In this document: one piece after another, positions 46,556 to 54,790 of the stretch
Layout of the letters: every line of letters starts with the position of its first letter
How positions within the stretch are numbered: position 1 is the stretch's first letter
Source of the DNA: Fluviicola taffensis DSM 16823
Lineage (GTDB): Bacteria; Bacteroidota; Bacteroidia; Flavobacteriales_D; Crocinitomicaceae
Assembly: GCF_000194605.1 (NCBI RefSeq)
Contig: NC_015321.1
Coordinates: forward strand, 1,488,001-1,552,000
Reading direction: 5' to 3'
DNA: 64,000 bases
Made by a program: the position numbers and the translations under genes
The notes under the pieces: model-generated
Databases searched by the model: none
Told to the model about the DNA's origin: nothing
Seen by the model: the letters and a program-made list of their open reading frames with translations, nothing else

Positions 46556-47034
46556 GTTCTAGAAAAATTTTCCATAAAATACAAACCCCCAGCAAATTTC
46601 TTCACTGGGGGCGTAGCTACCACACGTACTTCACTATCAACCTTGTACATGTATTACCTCTAAATTAAACCTAAACTGAAACCTAAACTAACCTAATTGT
46701 TACCTAACTTATAGCGTTATGATTGATAGTACACTCTTTAATAATTTTTCTTCATAATAAGATTCAATGTCACAATAGCTGTCTTAGGAATTTTGTAATT
46801 CAAACCCAAAAACCATAATTCCTAAGTCGAGACTATTGTAAGACCTTTTTGGTTGTATTTTCGATTTGGCGGTTTGGCCCCCAAAAGAGACCGTTTTACC
46901 ACACGAACGGAAATACTTCCTATATAACTCAAATTTTCATTTCAAATGTGTAATCACTGTGTTTGAAAACGTTTTTTCAAAGTAATTTCTTGCATAGTCT
47001 ATTCTAAAGAACGTGCCAAAGCCATAAAAACAAA
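46556..47034. other. Gene-free interval with several inverted repeats (possible structured RNA)
   Basis: There is no convincing gene in this stretch between the catalase and regulator genes, which converge. It holds a hairpin CCCCCAG...CTGGGGG (46586-46611), which on the minus strand precedes TTTGTATTTT and so looks like a minus-strand terminator; four ACCTAA motifs spaced 10-12 bp apart (46669-46707); and a long-armed inverted repeat, CAATAG...CTTAGGAATT (46773-46792) against AATTCCTAAG...CTATTG (46817-46838). A minus-strand RNA gene is possible but not shown. Confidence 0.4.
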
Positions 47035-47063
47035 AAAACCGTTGATAATCAACGGTTTTAACT
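47035..47063. terminator. Terminator after the response regulator gene
   Basis: A perfect stem AAAACCGTTGAT/ATCAACGGTTTT lies downstream of the regulator gene (minus strand), separated from it by the 20-bp duplicated motif at 47081-47120. Confidence 0.75.
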
Positions 47064-47080
47064 TTGTCATAATTTCAGAA

Positions 47081-47120
47081 TATTTTCAAAATGAAAAAAA
47101 TATTTTCAAAATGAAAAAAC
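47081..47120. repeat. 20-bp direct repeat containing a TTTTCA-TGAAAA palindrome
   Basis: The 20-bp unit TATTTTCAAAATGAAAAAA(A/C) occurs twice in tandem. Each unit carries TTTTCAaaaTGAAAA, an inverted repeat. Similar palindromes occur at 50967-50984 (ATTTTCAATTTGAAAAAT) and 51008-51020 near the histidine kinase start. Confidence 0.85.
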
Positions 47121-47121
47121 A

Positions 47122-48480
47122 TCAATCCTCATCTTCTTCTTTTAACATCCGATAAATGGTGGTTTGACCAATATCCAATTTATCTGCAACCAACTTTGTA
47201 TTGTTGTTGTATTTGTCCAAGAACAACTGAACAATTCTCCGATTGTAAGCACGCAAACTCATTTCTTCCGCAATAATTCCTGAAAGAACATCCGCACTCG
47301 CTACCACGATATCATCTGCATCAATCACATCGTTCATCGACATCACAGATGCAAGTTCAATGACCGATTTCAATTCACGGACATTTCCTGGCCAAGGATA
47401 AGCTAAAAGCTTGTTCTGAGCCGCTGGGCTAATTTTCTTTACAGACATTCCGTTTTCTTTGCAGAAGCGTTCCACAAAGCTCTTACTCATCAGTAAAGTA
47501 TCTTTTTCACGTTCGCGAAGTGGTGGTAATTCAATCGGAAGACCGAACAAGCGATAGTACAAATCTTCTCGAAAACTTCCAGATTTTACTTCTTGTAGTA
47601 AATTTTTATGGGTTGCAACAATGATTCGACAATTGAATTTGTAGATTTTATTTCCTCCAACACGTGTAATTTCACGTTCTTGCAATGCACGCAGTAGTTT
47701 TGCTTGAAATACAGGATCCAATTCCGCTATTTCATCTAGAAACAAGGTTCCTCCGTCTGCTTCTTCAAATTTCCCAATGCGGGTTTGATTTGCTCCTGTA
47801 AAAGACCCTTTTTCATGGCCAAATAATTCGCTTTCAAATAATTCTTTGGGAATTGCAGCAACGTTAATGGCAACAAAAGGCTTGTCTTTGTATATGGAAT
47901 TGTAGTGAATGGCTTTTGCTATGACTTCTTTCCCTGTTCCCGTTTCGCCAGTAATCGAAACAGTAATATTGTTGGAAACTGCTTTTTGAAGCAACATGAA
48001 AATATGTTGCATCTTGCTACTTTGACCAATAATTGTATCGCTGAAATTGTATTTTGTTTGAACCTCTTGCTCCAACTTCTCGATTTTCTTCAAGAGTTTG
48101 GTCTGATTTTGAGCATTTGCAAGTGTATTCAACAACCGATTTCGAATATCTGTTCCTTTTACGATGTAATCATAAGCCCCCAATTTCAATAAACTAACTG
48201 CAGTTTCAATTTCCTCCTGTTCTGAAATGACAATGACTTGCGTTCCAGGACAAGTTGCCTTGATTTTTTCCAATAGTTCTTCACCTGAAATGTCGGGCAA
48301 ACGATAATCCATCGTAATTAAGTCTGGAACATCGCTGTTTAGACGAACGAGTAACTCCTTCCCTGTTGAAAACGATTCAACTTCGTAATCGGGATTCAAT
48401 GAGACGGTATGGACTAATAATTTTTGATACCAATCATTGTCTTCCACAATAAAAATGCGTTGTGCGATACCGGTTTCCAT
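47122..48480 (-). CDS. Sigma-54-dependent response regulator (NtrC family)
   Basis: A 452-residue transcription activator. It has a receiver domain with the phosphoacceptor in TMDYRLPDISGEELL (about 57), an AAA+ domain (about 150-385) with Walker A GETGTGKE (near 177), FGHEKGSFTGA (near 225; the sigma-54 loop reads GSFTGA instead of GAFTGA), and Walker B FLDEIAEL, and a Fis-type helix-turn-helix (about 415-450). It is coupled to the hybrid kinase gene, 10 bp upstream on the same strand, and should drive sigma-54 promoters when phosphorylated. Confidence 0.94.
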   Translation of the reverse strand: METGIAQRIFIVEDNDWYQKLLVHTVSLNPDYEVESFSTGKELLVRLNSDVPDLITMDYRLPDISGEELLEKIKATCPGTQVIVISEQEEIETAVSLLKLGAYDYIVKGTDIRNRLLNTLANAQNQTKLLKKIEKLEQEVQTKYNFSDTIIGQSSKMQHIFMLLQKAVSNNITVSITGETGTGKEVIAKAIHYNSIYKDKPFVAINVAAIPKELFESELFGHEKGSFTGANQTRIGKFEEADGGTLFLDEIAELDPVFQAKLLRALQEREITRVGGNKIYKFNCRIIVATHKNLLQEVKSGSFREDLYYRLFGLPIELPPLREREKDTLLMSKSFVERFCKENGMSVKKISPAAQNKLLAYPWPGNVRELKSVIELASVMSMNDVIDADDIVVASADVLSGIIAEEMSLRAYNRRIVQLFLDKYNNNTKLVADKLDIGQTTIYRMLKEEDED

Positions 48481-48490
48481 AACTCTATTC

Positions 48491-50956
48491 TTAATTTAAT
48501 TTTTCTTTTACTTGATCAATCATGTGTTGTGCTTGGTCCTCAAAAGCTTCCATGAGGTCTTGCATTTCATGAACAATTACGGTTTCTTTTCCCATACGTT
48601 CAATTTCTTTCAACGTTGTATAGCAATTATTTGCTCCAAAATGCTTGAAAGGCGCTGCTAATTGATGGGCCAATTCCGAAGTTTCGCTCCAGTTTTGTGC
48701 TTCGGCCAATTCTTTCATTTTGATTAACCCCTTTTCAGTCGAACTCACAAAAGTTTGAAGCAATTCTTTGTAGAAAGGCTCATTGTTATTGGTCAATTTT
48801 TGCAGACTTTTGAAGTCTGCTTCGTCTAATTCCGTTCCCATGTTGTGATCTTTATAAATGTGATACAATATCCCTCTTAATTCCTCTGGATTTACTGGTT
48901 TTGTTAGAACTTCTGCCCAACCAGATTCAAGCATTCGTTTTCTTTTTTCAGAATCCAGAGTCGCCGTCAAGCCAACTACTGGAATTTGATTCAAGGTTTC
49001 CATTTCTCCCATTTTCTGACGGAGTTCGTGACCATTCATTTCAGGCATTCGGATATCCAATAAGATAATGTCCACATCGTTGTTTTTCAACTGTTCCAAA
49101 GCTTCTAATCCGTTAGATGCTTCGAGTAAGGTTAAATTTATTCCATGAAACAGACTTCGTAGCAGTGTCCGATTAAATGGTTCATCATCTACAATCAATA
49201 CGCTCTTATCTTTTAGGAAAGAGAAATCGGTGCGAGATGGCTCTCGTGGCACATCAATCTTATCTTCGGTTATTTCAAACGGTATTTCAATGAAGAAAGT
49301 AGTTCCAATTCCTTCTTTACTATTCACCCGAATGGAGCCATTTTGCTTGTCGATGATTTGTTTGGTGATACTTAAACCTAAACCTGTCCCTCCATATTTT
49401 CGTGTAACCGTCAAATCAGCTTGCTCGAAAGGCTCAAAGATTCGTTCTTTCTGTCCTGTAGACATTCCAATTCCTTGATCTTGCACTTCAATCAAACAGC
49501 GAATTTGTTTATCATCTACCTTTTCAAACTTTAAGAGAATGGTAATCAATCCGTCTTTCGAAAATTTATTAGCGTTGCTGATTAGGTTAATAATGATTTG
49601 ACGAAAACGCAATGGATCTCCCAATACATTTGGAAAAGGAGCCTGATCTAATTCAACCACCAACTGATTGTTTCGTTCTTGTACCTGTAATTCATATTGT
49701 TCCTGGAGCATTGCAATTTCATTGGCAGGATTGAAGGCAATTTTTTCCAATTGAATATGGTCTTTTTCCAGTTTTGAAAGATCCAAAATTTCATTGGTGA
49801 TTTGAGAAAGATGTTTCACAGAATTGCGAATAATCTTCACTTTTTTAGCAGCACTTGCATTCAAGGGTTCGAAAAACAATTGCTCCGTAAAACCAGAAAT
49901 CGCATTCAAGGGAGTTCTAATTTCGTGACTCATTGTAGCCAAAAAGCGTGATTTTGCTTCTGTCAATTGATCACTTTTATCTTTTGCCAGTTCTAGTTGA
50001 AAATTCGTTTCTTTCGATTTTTTGAAAAGAGTAATGATTAAAAGAACAATCATTACAATCAGAAGAATAGAAATAATACTAAACAATAAGATGATTTGAT
50101 TGGTTTCGGCGGCAACTTGCTTCGCATGTTTGGTTTCTTTCAATAGTTCTTTCTTATCCGACAACTCAATAGCTTGGAAAATTTGACTGATATGCTTACT
50201 CAACAGGTTATTTTCGCGTTCCAAATTCAACTTGTAGAGATTCAATTGGGATTCTTTGGAAACAGCCACATTCTTAACTGATTTTATCTTTTTGGCAATT
50301 TCATTGGTGCTTTCTTGTGCAATATCTGAGGCTTTTAACTTTACTCCTGGGGCAGCTACAACTTTAGTAGGCTCAGATTGTTTATTTTTTCGTTGAAACC
50401 ATTTCTTTTTTGTTGGCTCTTCTTGTTGCGGAACTGGAACAACTTGAAGTGCATTGACCTCATCCCGAATTTCCATTTTTATTTTCGCGATTTGGCCGGC
50501 ATTCTCTAGCTCATTTTCAACGATAGCCATGGTCTCGTTCACCCGGTTTTCATTCTTAATACTCATCAAGGTATCTAAATTGAAAAACCGCGCATTCACC
50601 AAATTTCCGAGTTTCTTGATCTGATTTTGGTAGTTTGAATCAGCAGGACTATAAGATTTAAGAAGCTCTATTTTGCGGTTTGTTTGAGATTCTAAAATTT
50701 CAAAATCCAAAAGTGCGTTGGGGTTGTTTTGATACAGATAAGAGTAGGTTAAATTATCCGACTTCAAAACATTGTTGTTCAAATCTCGGACAAGAAAGCG
50801 GCGTGTTTCCTTTAAATCTGTAGGGAGTGGGCTCTCGGAAACTTGTCCCAAATGATCATAAACCCAGTATCCAGTTGTGCAAACGAAGATTAAAAGCAAC
50901 CCAATAATGACAAAGAGAATGCGTTCAAAAAGAATATTTCCCCAACTTTTTTTCAT
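48491..50956 (-). CDS. Hybrid sensor histidine kinase with receiver and HPt domains
   Basis: An 821-residue membrane kinase. It has an N-terminal membrane helix (about 12-35), a large extracytoplasmic region with long coiled coils, a second helix (about 290-312), the HisKA dimerisation region with MSHEIRTPLNAISGF (His near 342), the HATPase domain with DQGIGMS and GTGLGLSI, a receiver domain (Asp near 634 in DIILLDIRMP) and a C-terminal HPt domain with HQLAAPFKHFGA (His near 764). It probably passes phosphate to the adjacent NtrC-type regulator. The sensed signal is unknown. The ATG at 50956 is preferred because the signal-anchor begins there. Confidence 0.92.
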   Translation of the reverse strand: MKKSWGNILFERILFVIIGLLLIFVCTTGYWVYDHLGQVSESPLPTDLKETRRFLVRDLNNNVLKSDNLTYSYLYQNNPNALLDFEILESQTNRKIELLKSYSPADSNYQNQIKKLGNLVNARFFNLDTLMSIKNENRVNETMAIVENELENAGQIAKIKMEIRDEVNALQVVPVPQQEEPTKKKWFQRKNKQSEPTKVVAAPGVKLKASDIAQESTNEIAKKIKSVKNVAVSKESQLNLYKLNLERENNLLSKHISQIFQAIELSDKKELLKETKHAKQVAAETNQIILLFSIISILLIVMIVLLIITLFKKSKETNFQLELAKDKSDQLTEAKSRFLATMSHEIRTPLNAISGFTEQLFFEPLNASAAKKVKIIRNSVKHLSQITNEILDLSKLEKDHIQLEKIAFNPANEIAMLQEQYELQVQERNNQLVVELDQAPFPNVLGDPLRFRQIIINLISNANKFSKDGLITILLKFEKVDDKQIRCLIEVQDQGIGMSTGQKERIFEPFEQADLTVTRKYGGTGLGLSITKQIIDKQNGSIRVNSKEGIGTTFFIEIPFEITEDKIDVPREPSRTDFSFLKDKSVLIVDDEPFNRTLLRSLFHGINLTLLEASNGLEALEQLKNNDVDIILLDIRMPEMNGHELRQKMGEMETLNQIPVVGLTATLDSEKRKRMLESGWAEVLTKPVNPEELRGILYHIYKDHNMGTELDEADFKSLQKLTNNNEPFYKELLQTFVSSTEKGLIKMKELAEAQNWSETSELAHQLAAPFKHFGANNCYTTLKEIERMGKETVIVHEMQDLMEAFEDQAQHMIDQVKEKLN

Positions 50957-51004
50957 ATTGACACAAATTTTCAATTTGAAAAATACGATAATTTTTTTGA
51001 TCAA

Positions 51005-51329
51005 CTCTTTTCAAAATGAATTTTAACGCTTATTTAGATTGTTTTATTTTTAATTAACGGGGTTGTGAAAAATTCCTCTTTAATAAAATAGGACAATTGC
51101 ATTATTGTGTGAAGCGACTCAAAAACAAAATTCGCATAAATATCTAATAACTCAACTATGAAGTTGAGGAGCTTTGGTAGTCACAAATTGAAAAGTTTCT
51201 AAAAACGAAAAGAAATCGAACTTTTTGAAGGATATAACTGCAAGCTTCATTCTCGTTCTGTTTCTCATTCTCAAAAATAACGGCAGAAGAAAGAGTGAGA
51301 TTGAGAACGAAAATGAAGACAAAAATTAG
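51005..51329. other. Gene-free interval before hipA
   Basis: There is no gene here. It holds a 7-bp palindrome CTCAACT atga AGTTGAG (51151-51168), a 17-bp tRNA T-arm-like segment AAAGAAATCGAACTTTT (51209-51225) that is repeated at 53743-53759, and a long imperfect inverted repeat (51245-51272 against about 51293-51318, arms beginning CTTCATTCTCGTTCT), probably the hipA 3' hairpin. Confidence 0.6.
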
Positions 51330-52619
51330 CTATAAAATTAAATGTGTAATTCCGATTGAATCACGTAGTTCGGTATCTACTTTTACATCATCTGCATAAT
51401 CTTTCCAGTTCGATACTACGTTCGATACTTTATCAATTATCTCTTCAGCATTTTTAATATTCATGCTCTTACTAACCGCAAGTAGGTCTTGTCGTGTAAT
51501 GTTTTTTCTTTTGCCGTTTATACTTAGCGCATGTTGACTTACCCAATCGCTTCCTGGTCTATATGCGTGACAAACATCATAGGCAGGTGATAACTTCCAA
51601 TCTCCAGATTTATCCATTACAAAGGCAAAGTTTTTTGTATGGTCATCACAGTTTCTTGATATAACATTAAAAACCATTCTGCGGAAAAGTTCTTGTGCAC
51701 TCGGATAACTTAATCCGAGCATTCGCATGGTTTCAAAAAGCTCTTCATAACTATATAAGTTAACCTCATTAAAATCGTAGTGTCTCATAGCACAGAATGT
51801 TTGAACATGAATTTTTCCCCTTCCATGTTCCCTGTCAAAACGCTTAGTCATGAAGTGTGCTCGTTCATTCTCTTCTAGTAATCTACATTCCATCATTTGT
51901 ATCCCAGAATCCTTGGCCATTTTGTAGTATGCCATTTCCACTCGACCATATCCTTTAGATACACCAAATTGAGAATCAGACACACCATCGAACTTGATTA
52001 GCCAGTGTTCAAATCCTTTTGGTACGCTTGCTTGACCACTTCTAACTTCTCCACTATTTTCATTATACGCAATAAGAGCCTTTGCCCTTGCCCCACCTGC
52101 AGAAGAGCCAATTTTTAGAATTTCAAAAAGCGCTTTTTCCTCGTCCTCTGTTAGGTTTGTTGTGAAATCCTTCCTGCCTGTAAGTATTTCTTCTGCAATT
52201 TCAATTAGACTACCTAGTTCAATTTTAGTTGATGTATTCTTTGGTTTTGGTTGAACGGGTTCGAATTCTAGTGCTCCCATACCCCTTTCTCCAATGAAAC
52301 ATAAAGTCTCAACTGGATTTAAACTATTTGTTGGTCGTCCTTGCCTTGCCAACCATGTATTAATTAGAGCATTTCCATATTTATCAGGAAGAATATCTGC
52401 TAATAATCCAGGTAATCCTTTAAAAGTTGAGTTTTCTCTGTTTTCTGTGAACTGACACAAGTTTTCTCCTTGACTTATAGGCATTAGTATCGGTGATAAA
52501 TCAAGGCCTGTTTTTAAAAATGTCGAATCGTACTGAAAAGTACCTAAACCTGTTTCTGGATCCCAAGCTATCGCTCCAACTCTTTTGTTCCAGATATTTA
52601 CAAAGGCATTATTTATCAT
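51330..52619 (-). CDS. hipA: HipA-like serine/threonine kinase toxin
   Basis: A 429-residue HipA family kinase. Visible are the N-terminal Couple_hipA region (about 1-110), GSSAGGARAKALIAY (about 170-184, the phosphate-binding loop that can be autophosphorylated on Ser), HWLIKFDG, MTKRFDRE, the catalytic NVISRNCDDHTKNFAF (Asp near 323) and LSPAYDVCHA (metal-binding Asp). HipA phosphorylates glutamyl-tRNA synthetase in E. coli, causing growth arrest. All key residues are present. Its start overlaps the antitoxin stop by 1 bp, the usual arrangement. Confidence 0.92.
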   Translation of the reverse strand: MINNAFVNIWNKRVGAIAWDPETGLGTFQYDSTFLKTGLDLSPILMPISQGENLCQFTENRENSTFKGLPGLLADILPDKYGNALINTWLARQGRPTNSLNPVETLCFIGERGMGALEFEPVQPKPKNTSTKIELGSLIEIAEEILTGRKDFTTNLTEDEEKALFEILKIGSSAGGARAKALIAYNENSGEVRSGQASVPKGFEHWLIKFDGVSDSQFGVSKGYGRVEMAYYKMAKDSGIQMMECRLLEENERAHFMTKRFDREHGRGKIHVQTFCAMRHYDFNEVNLYSYEELFETMRMLGLSYPSAQELFRRMVFNVISRNCDDHTKNFAFVMDKSGDWKLSPAYDVCHAYRPGSDWVSQHALSINGKRKNITRQDLLAVSKSMNIKNAEEIIDKVSNVVSNWKDYADDVKVDTELRDSIGITHLIL

Positions 52620-52969
52620 TACCAGTCTGATTTTTTACTTGTTGAGTCTTTTTTTTGACCAGAAGCTTTTTGTCGTTTCTTCATTTCCATTTCTGCCAAC
52701 AGAATTGGGCTGATTTGGCTCTTCACCTCAAACGATTCGAAGACATGTAGTTTGTTGAGTATTCTTAGTACTTGAATCAATGTTATTAATTGACATCTTT
52801 TTCCCATTTCCAAATCCGAAAGAGTGGTTCTATTTATTCCCGCTCTTTCTGCTAGGTCCTTTTGTTTGATGTTCTGTTGTAAACGATGATGTTTAACAAA
52901 ATCGCCTATTGTATGAATGATTGCATCATCACTCATCCTGTATATATTCATGATGCTTTTAACCGTCAT
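52619..52969 (-). CDS. hipB: HipB-like XRE-family antitoxin/repressor
   Basis: A 116-residue DNA-binding protein with an XRE helix-turn-helix (IGDFVKHHRLQQNIKQKDLAERAGINRTTLSDLEMGKRCQLITLIQVLRILNKL, about 21-74), then a charged Lys-rich tail. It should neutralise HipA and repress its own operon. Its end overlaps the hipA start by 1 bp. Four copies of a TGATG-N8-CATCA-like box surround its start and promoter. The ATG at 52969 lies within the first box; an internal ATG at 52936 (MSDDAI) is an alternative. Confidence 0.88.
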   Translation of the reverse strand: MTVKSIMNIYRMSDDAIIHTIGDFVKHHRLQQNIKQKDLAERAGINRTTLSDLEMGKRCQLITLIQVLRILNKLHVFESFEVKSQISPILLAEMEMKKRQKASGQKKDSTSKKSDW

Positions 52970-53103
52970 AAAATTGAATTTTTAAGCTTTGTGATGTTTT
53001 TATACGACAAATATAGTTATTTTTTTGTTTAAAAAATCATTGTGTGATGGATAAAAGCATCATAAATAGCAATATTCGAATACTATGATGGATACATCCA
53101 TCT
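52951..53103. promoter_or_regulatory. Operator array for hipBA (four boxes)
   Basis: Four inverted-repeat boxes of TGATG-N8-CATCA type occur upstream of hipB: 52951-52968 (TGATGcttttaacCGTCA), 52992-53009 (TGATGtttttataCGACA), 53045-53062 (TGATGgataaaagCATCA) and 53086-53103 (TGATGgatacatcCATCT). All keep the same 8-bp spacer. The second overlaps a TATATTTG -7 box on the minus strand (53008-53015). This fits autorepression by HipB. Confidence 0.7.
53008..53015 (-). promoter_or_regulatory. Putative -7 box of the hipBA promoter
   Basis: TATATTTG on the minus strand matches TAnnTTTG and lies 39 bp before the hipB ATG, within the second operator box. No clear -33 TTTG was found. Confidence 0.6.
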
Positions 53104-53493
53104 TAATGGTTGTTAATTATACAGGGGGAAATCCTGGCCTTCCAATTCCTTTGACACCTGAAAACTCTATATGCTTGTAGCTACCCTTAAGTGTTTGCTC
53201 AGGGCTTTTGTTATCCAATATTATTATTTGTCTATTACCACCAATCATGGAAAGGTCATTAAAGAAAGAATTGACTATATCTGCTGAATAAAATCGTTTT
53301 CAAACTCCAGCAAACGAGCTTCAATTTTATTAATCTCATCCTCAAGAACATGTTTCTTAGCTAAATTTCTTTCGCCTTCAACAATTTTAAATAATCTCGA
53401 TTTGATAAAATTTGCTTTTGGACTCAGCTCTTCATCAATTTTTAATTGAAGAATACTTTTCCTTCGTTAAATGCAAATCTTTTGACTGATCAT
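53104..53493 (-). pseudogene. Decayed coding fragments of unknown origin
   Basis: Two minus-strand fragments read as protein although neither has a start. One (about 53467-53275) gives LQLKIDEELSPKANFIKSRL, then KIVEGERNLAKKHVLEDEIN and EARLLEFENDFIQQI before a stop. The other, in a different frame (about 53300-53122), gives RFYSADIVNSFFNDLSMIGG, then NRQIIILDNKSPEQTLKGS and GVKGIGRPGFPPV before a stop. They abut with a frame change and may be one broken gene. The family is not recognised; the second piece ends like the C-terminus of an ATPase-type protein (weak). Confidence 0.5.
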
Positions 53494-53632
53494 TTATAAA
53501 GGCTTCAGCGGAAGCCTTTAATGCCAAAATAAAAGCATTTAGATCTCAATTTAGAGGTGTTAGGGATATCCAATATTTTTTATTCCGATTAACGCAAATT
53601 TATGCTTAGTCCCCAGAATTTGGTCTTGATCC
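53494..53632 (+). mobile_element. 3' remnant of an ISL3/ISAon1-like insertion sequence
   Basis: From 53517 on, about 115 bp are identical to the transposase 3' end of the element at 38800 (opposite strand). They encode ASAEAFNAKIKAFRSQFRGV, then RDIQYF and QIYA before the stop at 53607-53609, and end GGTCTTGATCCG, the element's terminal repeat. Upstream the match decays. The 5' part of this copy is gone. Confidence 0.9.
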
Positions 53633-53665
53633 GAAAAAAAGCTGATGAAGACAAATGATAAGAGC

Positions 53666-53736
53666 GAGCAACAGTGTGAGAGAAGAGGGCAATAAAAAAG
53701 CCGATGAAAATCATCAGCTTTTTTATTGGTACCTCG
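53666..53736. repeat. Duplicate of the tRNA-Leu 3' end and its terminator (att-like copy A)
   Basis: These 71 bp match 54541-54613 (73 bp) except for a 2-bp indel. They end with TGGTACCTCG, the reverse complement of the 3' end of tRNA-Leu including CCA, and contain the stem-loop terminator. Just beyond lies a T-arm-like GAAATCGAAC. The pair flanks the gene at 53806. Confidence 0.85.
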
Positions 53737-53805
53737 AAGCGGAAAGAAATCGAACTTTTGTGGAGAAGATATTACGTCAATAGTTCAACTTTATTTTCAA
53801 AGAAG

Positions 53806-54339
53806 TTATAAGCCCTCTCTCAAAAGAACTGATATAAACCAAATGATGGGTGAACAAACTAATATACCTGTAATGCTTCCTAAAACAATTGTCTGATTTC
53901 GATTAATTTTTATTGAATCAAATTTTCGTCTCCAAAAAAAGCTTGTAATAAGAAACATCAGAACCATAAAGAAACTTAGAATATAACCAACTTCGGTTCT
54001 TGGAGCAATTGGTCCATAAATGGCATAAGGATTAGAGAAAAGCAAAACAGCCAAAAATTTAATTGAAAAAAAAGTCCAAATCATAATATTGGTTATTCGA
54101 AGAATAGTCCTGTTGAAAGTAAATGCTGCAACTGCCACACAAGTGAAACAGTAAAAATGGGTTAAAACGCTCAACGTTTCAAATCCATAGACCACTCTTT
54201 CAACAATCCCGTTTTCCGTTTCATTGAATTCAAAATAAGTACATACAGGAAGAAAAATGGTTAAGGAAATTAATATTCCGGTTATTGAAGCAACAACCGC
54301 CATTTGCTGTTTAAGATCCCATTTATTCAGGAGTTTCAT
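53806..54339 (-). CDS. Hypothetical membrane protein between tRNA-end repeats
   Basis: A 177-residue protein with four or five predicted helices (MAVVASITGILISLTIFLPV; FYCFTCVAVAAFTFNRTILR; VGYILSFFMVLMFLITSFFW; TIVLGSITGILVCSPIIWFI). No family recognised. It is the only gene inside the segment flanked by copies of the tRNA-Leu 3' end and could be cargo of a small integrated or decayed element. Function unknown. Confidence 0.65.
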   Translation of the reverse strand: MKLLNKWDLKQQMAVVASITGILISLTIFLPVCTYFEFNETENGIVERVVYGFETLSVLTHFYCFTCVAVAAFTFNRTILRITNIMIWTFFSIKFLAVLLFSNPYAIYGPIAPRTEVGYILSFFMVLMFLITSFFWRRKFDSIKINRNQTIVLGSITGILVCSPIIWFISVLLREGL

Positions 54340-54540
54340 GCCCTTAGATATTATCGGTGGATTAATTGATTCTAAAAATAAAGAATAAATTCTGACAGAA
54401 CTTCAATATAAACCTCATTTCTTTTCTTGCACTAAAAAATAACAGCTATGAACATCAATTTTTCGATTTAGCGCAATCTCACACTCGGTTCTCACACTCA
54501 CACTGTAAAAAAGCTGATGGATAGAGCAATCGAGAAGAGT

Positions 54541-54613
54541 GAGCAACAGTGTGAGAGAAGAGGGCAATAAAAAAGCCGATGAAAAAATCATCAGCTTTTT
54601 TATTGGTACCTCG
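54541..54613. repeat. tRNA-Leu 3' end and terminator (att-like copy B)
   Basis: This is the genuine tRNA-Leu 3' flank. It contains the terminator stem AAAAAGCCGATGA...TCATCAGCTTTTT (54568-54602, minus-strand reading) and the tRNA end. It is duplicated at 53666-53736. Confidence 0.85.
54568..54602 (-). terminator. Terminator of the tRNA-Leu transcript
   Basis: A stem AAAAAGC(C)GATGA/TCATCAGCTTTTT with flanking A- and T-runs lies directly after the tRNA-Leu 3' end on the minus strand. Confidence 0.8.
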
Positions 54614-54688
54614 GGCCGGAATCGAACCGGCACACCCGAAAGTACAGGATTTTGAATCCAGCGCGTCTACCAGTTCCGCCACCGAGGC
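54604..54688 (-). tRNA. tRNA-Leu (CAA)
   Basis: An 85-nt tRNA with acceptor GCCTCGG/CCGAGGT, a long variable arm of the leucine class, anticodon loop TTCAAAA (anticodon CAA), T arm CCGGTTCGATTCCGG, discriminator A and an encoded CCA. Its 3' end is duplicated 877 bp downstream. Confidence 0.97.
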
Positions 54689-54790
54689 ATTTATATTCTT
54701 GCTGTCCGACTGACAGCTACTTACCGATGTAAGCGGGTGCAAAAATAAGGAATTATTTCAAATCAGCAAGTGCATCTGAAAAAATCCGAA

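Noticed and set aside
53806-54339. A phage or integrase gene within the tRNA-Leu repeats
   Set aside because: The protein is a membrane protein with no recombinase motif (no Arg-His-Arg-Tyr pattern), so only cargo can be claimed.
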